Shown here one piece after another: positions 60,301-64,000 of a stretch of DNA of 64,000 nt. Each line of letters begins with the position of its first letter. Within the stretch, counting starts at the first letter, position 1. A program made the translations under genes and the position numbers. The DNA is taken from positions 1,674,001 through 1,738,000 of the forward strand of contig JBBELK010000482.1 in assembly GCA_037783545.1 (NCBI GenBank), given 5' to 3'. The notes under the pieces are model-generated. The model searched no databases. It was not told where the DNA came from and saw nothing but the letters and a program-made list of their open reading frames with translations. The DNA is from Henricia sp. BOLD:AAB3569. Its lineage: Eukaryota; Echinodermata; Asteroidea; Spinulosida; Echinasteridae.

Positions 60301-61972
60301 CTAAAATTGCCATTCTTTGTGAAGTTCATATCCGCTTTTCATTTGATGTCCACAGCAATATGTGTATCATTATGTCTTTTTCCTTTTTGTAAATGCACAG
60401 ATTTCAGCTTCCTATTCAATGACTGACCTGACTCAACTCGAAATCCCTGAGAAGCATAAAACACCAGACATTTTCCCCTCGGCTTCGTGTCGCATCATCC
60501 GTGTGTCTCTAGAGGACAATGAGTGCAATGTCTACAAGAGTATTGTGGTAGGTAGTGCAATTTTAAAGGTAAATTACAAGAAACTAAGGCTAAGTCAATT
60601 CGAATAATTTACAGAAAGAATTAAGTAGTTGATCATGGCTTCAGACCTTGTGTGCAAAACATATGCGACAGACTGATACATTTCTGTTTTCTCACAAAAT
60701 CTTCAATTTTTCTCACTCCTAAATTCTGGTTTTTCCATTAAATCTGCGCTTACCGATGCCTGATGAGTCATTTTAAAGAAGAAACAAATTCTTATTAACT
60801 TTCTATTCTGCAGATAACGCAGCAGGAACACACACCATCCGTAATACGCACAGCAGCCGAGAAGCACAATGTGCCGCCAGAAGAGAACTTGTCGGATTAC
60901 ATTTTAGTCCAAAATCTGCCCATGGGAGGTGAGTTTTTTACAGTCAAAATTGCATCTTTTTGTGCATTTGCATTGATTTGTTTAAATGCAGATATGATAA
61001 CTGTGACGGCTCATGTTGATGCAAATACTGTATTGGGTTACACATTGCTCGACTGTATGTGTACAGGTTAATTTATCTGCATCTATTGTTCAAATGTGCT
61101 CTGCGCTTAGCTCTGTTTTCAGCTGATTTTTCATGTTTTCATTGGGCCTAGCTCATTAAATTTGATCAAATTCTACACACTGTACATCAAAAGAAACCCA
61201 AAAAACAATCTGCAAAACAGGTATCCATTTTCATACTACGCGTATGGAGGCTGATAACCACTGTCAATGCATATGACTGTTACACCCGTTTCATACTGGC
61301 GCACCAGAGTCGTGCCGAACGAAATTATCCCAGAAATTTGAATTAAGTTAATGTATGAAAGAATTTGGAGCGACTTGGTTTGCCAGAATTCGAAAGATCG
61401 ACTGTTCCAGTCGGTCAGAACAACTGAAGAGCGACTTGGTTTCAGATGTTGATCTTTAGTGTCCATGGCTCGCATTAAGAATGCCTGTCTGAAATCAGTT
61501 TTTAATCGGAGCGACTCGATGCAATTAGTGCGACTCTGGTGCCCCTGTATAAAATGGGTGTTAGGGACTGTCCAAGGTTGTCAACATTTTCACGGTTCTA
61601 CAAAGCGTAGGAAGAGGGACGGCGTCAAGGGCCACATACAACTTTACATACACTGTAAAATGTTTCAGGGGGGTGGGGGGAGGTGGTCTTGAAAAATACG
61701 TCGAACCGTGAATATTTTGACAACTTTGGACGGCTCCTTGCATGTCACATGAAGTACATGTACCTGTACGAAACATCTCTATTCTTTGTGCATGAACCTT
61801 TCTAGAACTACCAATACCAGATAACGGCAACGTGTTCTATGCAATGAACACCAACGTAGAGCCAAACTTCATGCTCAAGAGACGTCCACCGCCGGGTGCC
61901 GTCATCAAAAGCTGCGCCACTAAATCCAAGAAAAGCAGAAAATCGTGGTCACGTGACAGCCATGACACGTGA
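27307..61972 (+). CDS. RalGDS/RGL-type guanine nucleotide exchange factor for Ral, 17 coding exons
   Basis: Proteins of this family are recruited by GTP-bound Ras through a C-terminal Ras-association domain and load Ral with GTP. Exons: 27307-27327, 33749-33856, 35832-36028, 37882-37930, 42259-42437, 44226-44359, 45356-45574, 49534-49637, 50262-50346, 52116-52229, 53018-53137, 55402-55523, 56857-56952, 59088-59307, 60401-60547, 60814-60928 and 61806-61972 (stop TGA). All introns are GT-AG. Phases agree everywhere except exon 4 to 5, where the model is one base out. About 731 aa with this first exon, or about 755 with the alternative at 29558, close to vertebrate RGL1/RalGDS lengths. Several motifs match RGL1 best (DFREPP.(F/Y)PCL, QLTYMD). 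Orthology within RalGDS/RGL1/RGL2/RGL3 is not resolvable here, so no symbol is given. Confidence 0.93.
27602..27865. mobile_element. pogo/Tigger-like MITE
   Basis: CAGTCAAACCTGTA at the left and TACAGGTTTGACTG at the right are exact inverted repeats. GTGACCGCT words inside resemble those of related elements. TA follows the right end; the left flank is AA, perhaps mutated. It lies in the first intron. Confidence 0.8.
28190..28445 (-). mobile_element. SINE family B, head-containing copy
   Basis: CTTCACGAAAGAATGCTCTG, ACACACTGGACCAACGGCTT, GTGCCTTGCTCAAGGGCACA and the minus-strand tRNA-like head (to GGTACC near 28442) match 18469-18820 in the same orientation. The B-box is degraded. Confidence 0.78.
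29045..29051 (+). promoter_or_regulatory. TATA-box candidate for the alternative first exon
   Basis: TATATAA at 29045-29051. A start about 30 bases downstream (near 29077) would give a 5' UTR of about 480 bases to the ATG at 29558. Several ATGs lie between, which weakens it. AT-rich motifs of this kind are common in the window. Confidence 0.25.
29558..29650 (+). CDS. candidate alternative first exon (b) of the Ral exchange factor
   Basis: Open frame from ATG 29558 (GAAATGGG context), 31 codons, beginning [14 protein letters not shown] and ending ESWLRK, with an ideal donor AAA|GTAAGT in phase 0. It would splice directly to exon 2 ([14 protein letters not shown]). Vertebrate RALGDS-family genes also use alternative first exons. 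The frame is open a further 50 bases upstream, so the start could be earlier. Confidence 0.5.
29930..30215 (-). repeat. dispersed repeat family, copy 3 of 3
   Basis: Reverse orientation relative to 8005-8340: CAATCTCAAATTTGGATGTG, GGAACCAGATAAATTAGTTT and ATGTGATCTGGTCACGCTC. Confidence 0.68.
30740..30975. repeat. dispersed repeat (GCAGTGACCCAAAATTTTAC), copy 1 of 2
   Basis: Shares GCAGTGACCCAAAATTTTAC, GAGTTGACAAGA, AACAAACACCACATGATTTT and GTGGGAGAAATTGCCAA with about 33893-34145, same orientation. Confidence 0.78.
31003..31290. mobile_element. TIR MITE, GTTGTCAACATTTT family, copy 2, with expanded G-rich core
   Basis: CTGTCCAAAGTTGTCAACAT at the left and AAAAATGTTAAAAACTTTAA at the right. 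The internal G-rich part at 31126-31230 (GGGGTGTGGGG repeats, poly-G) is much longer than in the copies at 12425 and 61561. Confidence 0.78.
31863..32330. repeat. dispersed repeat, copy 2 of 2
   Basis: Second copy of 13970-14440. A 182-codon minus-strand open frame overlapping it (31662-32210) has no counterpart in the other copy. Confidence 0.72.
33093..33504. mobile_element. MITE, TGTCCGCATTGGAC family, second full copy
   Basis: Termini TAAAGGCCTGTCCTCATTGG and CCAATGCGGACACGGCTA. Co-linear with 20243-20656 and highly similar (about 85-90% by eye). It lies about 245 bases before exon 2. Confidence 0.82.
33749..44359 (+). CDS. Ral exchange factor exons 2-6: N-terminal segment and REM domain
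   Basis: Exon 2 (33749-33856) gives [15 protein letters not shown], matching the (V/A)(I/V)Y.(I/V)(S/T)L(R/K)(K/R)V start of RalGDS/RGL. Exon 3 (35832-36028) gives [18 protein letters not shown] and [14 protein letters not shown], the classical REM motif. Exon 4 (37882-37930) is a short linker ([13 protein letters not shown]). Exon 5 (42259-42437) gives [18 protein letters not shown] and [10 protein letters not shown]. Exon 6 (44226-44359) ends with ARQLTYMDS at the start of the RasGEF domain. REM helices stabilise the catalytic domain. The exon 4/5 frame step is described under findings. Confidence 0.9.
33893..34145. repeat. dispersed repeat (GCAGTGACCCAAAATTTTAC), copy 2 of 2
   Basis: See 30740-30975. 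The copy has a small insertion (TTATCATTCATTCAACAG) near 34078-34096. Confidence 0.75.
35242..35430. repeat. (CCCCTC)n polypyrimidine array
   Basis: About 190 bases of CCCCTC hexamers with CCCCCACC variants. The strand is almost pure C/T, so the complement is a G-rich purine tract able to form quadruplexes or triplexes. It sits in intron 2. Pro/Ser and Gly/Glu open frames over it are artefacts of the repeat. Confidence 0.93.
36122..36330 (-). mobile_element. LINE-like 3' end with (TGAAC)n tail
   Basis: (CAGTT)n at 36122-36176 followed by CACTTTATTTCCATACTC. Read on the minus strand this is ...GGAAATAAAGTGAACTGAAC(TGAAC)n, the form of a non-LTR retrotransposon 3' end with a pentanucleotide tail. 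The body upstream (to the right in plus coordinates) carries no recognisable reverse-transcriptase sequence. Degenerate GGACTCGG-type repeats lie on both sides (36060-36120, 36800-36870). Confidence 0.55.
37066..37850. repeat. dispersed repeat with ACTTCGCCC motifs, holding a nested MITE
   Basis: CAGTATACATCATTGGTAAT, AACTTCCCCTGAAATGGTTT, GTCTCATGAGACGAAAATTC and repeated CCATTTCGCCC / CACTTCGCCC words. The same element in opposite orientation occupies about 55810-56300. A GGGTCATTC MITE (37563-37821) is inserted in this copy only. Confidence 0.8.
37563..37821. mobile_element. TIR MITE, GGGTCATTC family, copy 3, with a TA target duplication inferred from an empty site
   Basis: TGGGTCATTC...GAATGACCCG flanked by TA at 37561-37562 and 37822-37823. 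The related repeat at 55810-56300 has the uninterrupted CATGTATACTATC (as its complement at about 55820-55833), which matches removal of the MITE and one TA. Confidence 0.85.
38690..39060. mobile_element. probable hAT-like MITE (GATTAATCG words)
   Basis: GATCGATTAATCGCGG, TTGATTAATCGCGGCG, GAGATTAATCGCGATTAC and TGATTAATCGACTAGTCGCG occur in both orientations, ending CGCCCAGCACTAA. Such ATTAATCG/GGGC-type ends are common in hAT-derived MITEs; boundaries are uncertain. Confidence 0.45.
41585..41720 (+). mobile_element. tRNA-derived SINE (family D), copy 2
   Basis: AGTGGTTAAGACGTCTTCCT, TTGTTTGCAGGAGGTCATGG and B-box GGGTTCTAGTCCCC, then CATAGTGTCCCGGGAAGGCA. Co-linear with the minus-strand copy at 25890-26020. 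Confidence 0.75.
42000..42190 (+). pseudogene. degenerate Tc1-like transposase 3' fragment, copy 1
   Basis: Nucleotide-level relative of 49218-49412 (GGCAGAGTGGCGCACACTGC, CAACCTCCTTGATT) without an intact frame. Read only by comparison with the second copy. Confidence 0.35.
42569..43130. repeat. 11-bp minisatellite with graded unit variants
   Basis: About 50 units of 11 bases. Degenerate units (GGTCTCGTGAC, GGACTTGTGAT and similar) occupy about 42569-42735, followed by GGACTTGGGAC, ACACTTGGGAC, about 16 ACACTCGGGAC and about 14 ACACTCGGGGC units. The array ends in AAACTTGTGGC. All six frames stay open for 160-250 codons because the 11-base unit contains no stop in any phase. It lies in intron 5. 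Confidence 0.95.
43426..43850. mobile_element. foldback MITE, 425 bp
   Basis: TTCCACAGTAAAGGGGGCAT at the left, its complement at the right (ATGCCCCCTTTACTGTGGAA). The arms stay complementary through AACACAGACCATATTTTC and GTTGTTCTGAAGAGATAACTT to a centre near 43640 (TACGCTCGTAACCAGGATGG). A right-half copy lies at 47757-47950. Confidence 0.88.
44449..44530 (+). mobile_element. tRNA-like SINE fragment (family A type)
   Basis: GTGGTCTACTGGGTGAGCAT and GGGTTTGAACCTCACT resemble the A- and B-boxes of family A. The rest is not alignable. Confidence 0.45.
45356..55523 (+). CDS. Ral exchange factor exons 7-12: RasGEF (CDC25 homology) catalytic domain
   Basis: Exon 7 (45356-45574): [33 protein letters not shown]. 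Exon 8 (49534-49637): [29 protein letters not shown]. Exon 9 (50262-50346): [22 protein letters not shown]. Exon 10 (52116-52229): EGTAKVA and a basic loop. Exon 11 (53018-53137): [22 protein letters not shown]. Exon 12 (55402-55523): [18 protein letters not shown]. These are in family order, and the [13 protein letters not shown] and [18 protein letters not shown] blocks are signatures of Ral-specific exchange factors. No catalytic-region deletion or stop is seen. Confidence 0.95.
46054..46126 (-). tRNA. tRNA-like sequence, Asn(GUU)-like, degenerate
   Basis: On the minus strand: acceptor GGCTTCA pairs fully with TGGAGCC, anticodon stem TCTGC/GCAGA is perfect and the loop is ACGTTAA (nominal anticodon GTT, with position 33 C instead of U). 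The T stem has mismatches and the D stem one. TTTT lies about 6 bases past the 3' end. Best read as a tRNA pseudogene or SINE head. Confidence 0.4.
46935..47425. mobile_element. probable hAT-like MITE (ATTCGAATA words)
   Basis: GGCTGTGCGTAACAAATAGA and AATATTCGAATA at the left are mirrored by TTTTTCGAATAG and AATGCACAGGCCTA at the right. The interior has further ATATTCG words. Boundaries are approximate and there is no transposase. Confidence 0.5.
47757..47950. mobile_element. half copy of the 43426 foldback MITE
   Basis: CGGTTACGAGCGTATATTGG, CCCTTTTTGGGCCTAATTAT, GACAAAGGTATTTCCTC and TTTACTGTGGAA match the right arm. The left arm is absent. Confidence 0.78.
48604..48678 (+). mobile_element. 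LINE 3' tail with (ATT)n
   Basis: AGATGGCGCTATACAAGTGT followed by (ATT)n. The same GGCGCTATA...(ATT)n ending closes the LINE fragment at 49680-50092, so this is a severely 5'-truncated copy of a related element. Confidence 0.65.
48690..48942. mobile_element. TIR MITE, GGGTCATTC family, copy 4 (diverged)
   Basis: GGGTTTTTCTATAAATTAGG and GGACCCCCTAATTTATAGAA, with the usual interior order. The terminal base words differ from the other copies. Confidence 0.78.
49218..49412 (+). pseudogene. degenerate Tc1-like transposase 3' fragment, copy 2
   Basis: An open stretch reads [14 protein letters not shown]...LRLV, resembling the C-terminal part of Tc1-type transposases (L..AL..EW..(I/L)PQ....L(I/V)). 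The GG.TRY ending is missing and no DDE triad is present, so it is a relic. It lies in intron 7 of the exchange factor. Confidence 0.4.
49680..50092 (+). mobile_element. 5'-truncated non-LTR retrotransposon (LINE), C-terminal coding end and 3' tail
   Basis: Translation of 49688-49981 gives the conserved end of CR1/L2-type ORF2: [56 protein letters not shown]. The 3' UTR ends GGCGCTATATAAATGATGCT then (ATT)n. It begins about 40 bases after exon 8 of the host gene, in the same orientation. The reverse-transcriptase core is absent, so it is not active. Confidence 0.82.
51414..52064. mobile_element. TIR MITE, about 650 bp (GATCCCGAGCTCGGG ends)
   Basis: ACACTGTTTACATTTGATCC + CGAGCTCGGG at the left, GATCCCGAGCTCGGGACCAG + TGTAAACACAGTG at the right, in inverted orientation. 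Short words inside (AATCGCGGACGT) are repeated directly. It ends about 50 bases before exon 10. Confidence 0.75.
54384..54571 (+). ncRNA. U2 spliceosomal snRNA, divergent copy
   Basis: U2 snRNA base-pairs with the intron branch site and with U6 in the spliceosome. The sequence follows metazoan U2 from the first base: ATCGCTTCTCGGCCTTTTGG, CTAAGATCA, the branch-site recognition GTAGTA (54416-54421), ATCTGTTCTT, an Sm site ATTTTTGG (54483-54490) and GGTATTGCAC in stem-loop IV. Length is about 188 nt, as in human U2. Stems remain paired although sequence differs: IIa TTTCAG/CTGAAA, IIb GCTGCTC/GAGCAGC, III GGCCA/TGGCC, IV CTCGG/CCGGG. Position 30 is U instead of A. It lies in intron 11 of the exchange factor, same strand. 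An A-rich run (54585-54601) follows 13 bases after the end, so a retroposed origin is possible. AAAAGTAGA (54598-54606) fits part of the vertebrate 3'-box. Confidence 0.85.
54848..54945 (-). mobile_element. tRNA-like SINE unit (family C)
   Basis: TTTGAACCCGAGACCTCTGA, CCAGCTGAGCTACATG and ATACTCCCTCAGGTTTTCCC are the same landmarks, in the same orientation, as the units at 21350-21610. Confidence 0.68.
55640..55810. repeat. 12-bp minisatellite (CTTGTGACATAC type)
   Basis: CTTGTGACATAC and CTTGTAACAATA alternate at about 55738-55785, giving a 24-bp higher-order unit. More degenerate ACTTGTGAC-type words extend left to about 55640. It lies just after exon 12 in intron 12. Confidence 0.8.
55810..56300. 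repeat. dispersed repeat with ACTTCGCCC motifs, uninterrupted copy
   Basis: Inverse orientation of 37066-37850: GATAGTATACATGATCGGTA, AGGCGATGTAGTGTTTGGAC, TTTTCGTCTCATGAGACGAA, ACCATTTCAGGGGAAGTTTT. It serves as the empty-site reference for the MITE at 37563. Confidence 0.8.
56374..56760. mobile_element. foldback MITE, about 387 bp
   Basis: ATTGGGCAATTCAAGAAATT at the left, AATTTCTGAAATTGCCCTAT at the right, with AACACATGTTCTTCAAGCAT/ATGCTTGAAGAACATGTGTT and AACTCGGTTT/AAACCGAGTT inside. The centre is near 56567. It ends about 95 bases before exon 13. Confidence 0.85.
56857..59307 (+). CDS. Ral exchange factor exons 13-14: Ser/Thr-rich linker
   Basis: Exon 13 (56857-56952) continues the end of the GEF domain ([11 protein letters not shown]) into a Pro/Ser-rich stretch. 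Exon 14 (59088-59307) is a low-complexity linker rich in Ser, Thr and Gly ([17 protein letters not shown]) with basic patches. Vertebrate RalGDS/RGL proteins carry a comparable Ser-rich linker between GEF and RA domains. Phases 2-2-0 agree. Confidence 0.88.
57050..57324. mobile_element. TIR MITE, 275 bp (TAGACCTTTATCACGGTGCG)
   Basis: Exact inverted ends: TAGACCTTTATCACGGTGCG and CGCACCGTGATAAAGGTCTA. If the outer TA pairs are read as the target duplication, the element is 57052-57322 with GACC...GGTC ends. A truncated copy is at 3417. Confidence 0.85.
57423..57632 (+). mobile_element. tRNA-Leu-like SINE with (AAAT)n tail
   Basis: A class II tRNA-like head (ATGGCCGAGCGGTCTAGTGC; B-box GGTTCGATTCC near 57491) with TTAAG in the anticodon loop region is followed by TGCCCTTGAGCAAGGCACTC, a word shared with SINE family B, and an (AAAT)n tail at 57599-57630. 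It looks full length. Confidence 0.8.
57661..58296. mobile_element. foldback element, about 636 bp
   Basis: AATAGACCAGTTGCGTGACA at the left and its complement (ACGCAACTGGTCTATT) at the right. Long stretches inside pair, for example GGTACCTGGAATACCTC with GAGGTTTTCCAGGTACC and TGAGTGAGTCAAGCACCA with TGGTGCTTGACTCACTCA, around a centre near 57978. It sits directly against the SINE at 57423-57632. Confidence 0.85.
58434..58928. mobile_element. foldback MITE (TAAACTCCTCAAAA), copy 1
   Basis: TAAACTCCTCAAAA...TTTTTTGAGGAGTTTA termini. Inner pairs include GTCAAGTTTGACTGACGATT/AATCGTCCGTCAAACTTGAC and GGAAAGCCCTGTTATTCCTC/GAGGAATAACAGGGCTTTCC. A second copy at 62371-62838 is over 90% similar by eye. 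Confidence 0.9.
59710..60283. mobile_element. TIR MITE, about 574 bp, with 5-bp CATAG target duplication
   Basis: GGGCCGTCCATAAAGTACGT at the left, ATGTACTTTATGGACAGCCC at the right. CATAG lies at 59705-59709 and 60284-60288. Runs of C and CTGTACGCATGC words recur near both ends. Confidence 0.82.
60401..61972 (+). CDS. Ral exchange factor exons 15-17: Ras-association (RA) domain and C-terminus
   Basis: Exon 15 (60401-60547): [20 protein letters not shown]. Exon 16 (60814-60928): [19 protein letters not shown] and DYILVQ. Exon 17 (61806-61972): [14 protein letters not shown], then a basic tail ([10 protein letters not shown]) and TGA at 61970-61972. The basic residues used by RalGDS RA domains to contact Ras (Arg in IIRVS, Lys in YKSI, Lys in .KHN) are all kept, so Ras binding is expected. 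The tail after the domain is about 30 residues with many Lys/Arg. Confidence 0.94.
61561..61740. mobile_element. TIR MITE, GTTGTCAACATTTT family, copy 3
   Basis: GGGACTGTCCAAGGTTGTCA at the left and ATTTTGACAACTTTGGACGG at the right are inverted relatives. The G-rich core is short (about 61667-61685). It ends about 65 bases before the last exon. Confidence 0.8.
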
Positions 61973-64000
61973 CATCGCTCGCTCGTAGCGGGTAGTTAGT
62001 AATTAAAATGGACTTGTTTAATGCTTCTAATCTAAGTGCTAAGTTTTTGTGGTTTTAGGAAAAGCTAATTCTATCAAATTAATTGCTTTTAACTGTTTTT
62101 TTAGCAGTTTGGCTAACTGTACGTGTGGTGTGCATGGTGGTGCCAATAGGTGACCTAAAGTCATATTACATACAACATGTGCACACTAAAGCTCGTGTGG
62201 CGTAAACAACAACCACGCAGAATGCATGAAAACATAAGCAGTATAACGAGAAATATTACCATATCTCATACATATTCATAAAAGAGAGTCCTGTTTTTAT
62301 TTGGGTATGAATTTTTTAAACAATTTTATTTCTTTACAAAAACATGATTTTATACATGTTGCAATTATAATAAACTCCTCAAAACAAGTTCTAAAAGTCA
62401 AGTTTGACTGACGATTTCTCTCTTGTTACTAAATCATTTCCCTTGAATTTGGTATCATTGGAAAGCCCTGTTATTCCTCTTTACAGTGATGTGTCATTTG
62501 TTATGATTAATCAATTGGGGTATGTGCAGTATAGCGGAATACAGGGGTGGGTGGAAAGTGAAATGTCACAAAATTCACTGCTATTGTCGTGCAGTGCATT
62601 CCCCTTTTGCTTAGAGGATGGGAATGTGTCAATGCACTTTTTGACAATATTTTAGCAATGCATTTTGTGACATTTCACTTTACACCCGCCCCCGTATTCA
62701 GCTGTGCTGCACATTCCCCAATTGCTTAATCATAACAAATGACACATCATCGTAAAGAGGAATAACGGGGCTTTCCAATGATATAAAATTCAAGGAAAAT
62801 TATTTTGCAACAAGAGAGAAATTTTTTTGAGGAGTTTACAAAAACAGAATTTTAAGTAAAATAAATAAGTGCAAAGTGAAAAATGCAGTTCAAAGTGTGC
62901 CCTCCTATTGTGTCCGCCATACTTCAAAAAGGCTAATTTTCCAACACGTGCAAGTAGTTAATGTTCTTTTTTTTGTTGCGCGCTGAACATGCATGTGAAA
63001 TGCTAAAGCGTAGTAAACTAATTCTGGGCTACTTGAAAAATAATCTGCTACACAGATGTTTTATAAAGTAATCTTTCCCGAGTACCCAAGAATAGTATAC
63101 TGTGCATGCGCTTTACGAAGAACCCGGATGTAGTGCATACTGCGCGTAGTATACACGGCAGCACCACTGCTATTTTGTGTATAAATTTCTCTACCAATTT
63201 CGTAGAGCTTCTTTTGTCGATGTAAAATACCTTCACTAAAATGCAACTCCCGATTTGTTGCTGATAAAAACAGTAATAAGAACAAATGGCAATACTTAGT
63301 TGTAAATGTTTATAATTGTGAATACTGAATTTTTATTTATATACGAATAATCTGCATTACTTGCTGCTTGCCATATAAATAGGCTGAATTGGATTTTGTA
63401 ATTTTTTTTCTTCAAATTTTTCTGCTTACATTGAAACTGTATAAACCTTCCTCACATATCGTGTCTAGCATGTTGCCTGTAATATTGTCAACATGTTCTT
63501 AAATTTGTATTTTGTGTAATCGTGGAACATAAATTTGGTTTATAAAAGTTTTTAACAAAATTTTCGGACTGTGTGACTAAATGTTTAATATTCACATGGG
63601 CGCAATTTTTAATCAGGTCACCTAAATTATTAGTTTAGAAAATTATATTCAGGCTTCAAACACATAGTCTGGTACCCATTCCATAGAAATGATAAAGGAG
63701 ACATGGTTAAGAATTTACATTGGCGCAGTTTTGTTCCCCGACTGTGAGGCTGCGTCCGAATTACTGACTTTGGCTGTGGCTGTTGCCGTTGCCATGCTGT
63801 TCCTACAGCAGTCCTTAGCCAGTAAATTCGGATTCAGGTTTAATGTCTGCAATTTTTTAAGTATTTTATTTTGTGTAATTTGAATGGAAAAATATCAAAA
63901 TACATTAACTTATGTATTCTTGTCTGTACATTTTAAATGTTGAATTGTATGTAAAATACCAGTATTATAATATTTTTACAAAATTATATCTGTGATTTGG
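61973..64000. other. 3' flank of the Ral exchange factor gene
   Basis: AATAAA at 62369-62374 is a candidate polyadenylation signal at the edge of the second TAAACTCCTCAAAA MITE; another lies near 62858. After that MITE, about 62870-62940 is an inverted copy of about 55105-55215. The rest to 64000 is AT-rich without a recognised exon. A small inverted pair (GCGTCCGAATTACTGA at about 63753, CCAGTAAATTCGGATTC at about 63819) suggests another MITE. Confidence 0.5.
62371..62838. mobile_element. foldback MITE (TAAACTCCTCAAAA), copy 2
   Basis: Co-linear with 58434-58928, including the GGAAAGCCCTGTTATTCCTC and TTGACAAT centre. It has a small deletion near the right arm (the CGTCCGTCAAACTTGAC segment is missing). 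Confidence 0.88.

Noticed and set aside
1-64000. A gene cluster or new multi-gene system linking the GBP and the Ral exchange factor
   Set aside because: Only two unrelated genes, 3.6 kb apart, with repeat-filled flanks; nothing in the sequence supports joint function.

Overview
The window is metazoan nuclear DNA. It holds two multi-exon genes on the + strand, with GT-AG introns, separated and filled by dense non-coding repeats (tRNA-derived SINEs, LINE 3' ends, foldback and terminal-inverted-repeat MITEs, minisatellites). The gene families, moderate AT-richness and transposon style fit a marine invertebrate, perhaps a deuterostome such as an echinoderm. That placement is inference; nothing here fixes the species.

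Layout. 1-235: a possible partial acidic exon on the - strand. 236-4657: repeats, including a 655-bp foldback element with a 9-bp target duplication. 4671-23673: a complete guanylate-binding-protein (GBP) family GTPase with 21 coding exons and 831 codons, all exon phases consistent. It has an N-terminal hydrophobic signal/anchor segment, a GBP GTPase domain with an altered fourth motif, a long helical region and a hydrophobic extreme C-terminus. 23674-27306: MITEs and SINEs. 27307-61972: a RalGDS/RGL-type exchange factor for Ral, with REM, RasGEF (CDC25) and Ras-association domains. Two phase-compatible alternative first exons are visible, and there is one unresolved reading-frame step between coding exons 4 and 5. 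61973-64000: 3' flank with further MITEs.

Inside the introns of the exchange-factor gene lie a divergent but foldable U2 snRNA gene or copy (54384-54571), an 11-bp minisatellite whose unit changes stepwise along the array (about 42569-43130), LINE 3' ends and several tRNA-like sequences. Nested insertions allow empty-site reasoning in two places (18340-19430 and 37563-37821).

No operon-like or defence-island system is present. The two genes have no evident joint function beyond both belonging to GTPase biology: one is a GTPase of a family often linked to immunity and membranes, the other activates Ral downstream of Ras. The most unusual items are the double-hydrophobic-ended GBP, the covarying U2 copy and the graded minisatellite.
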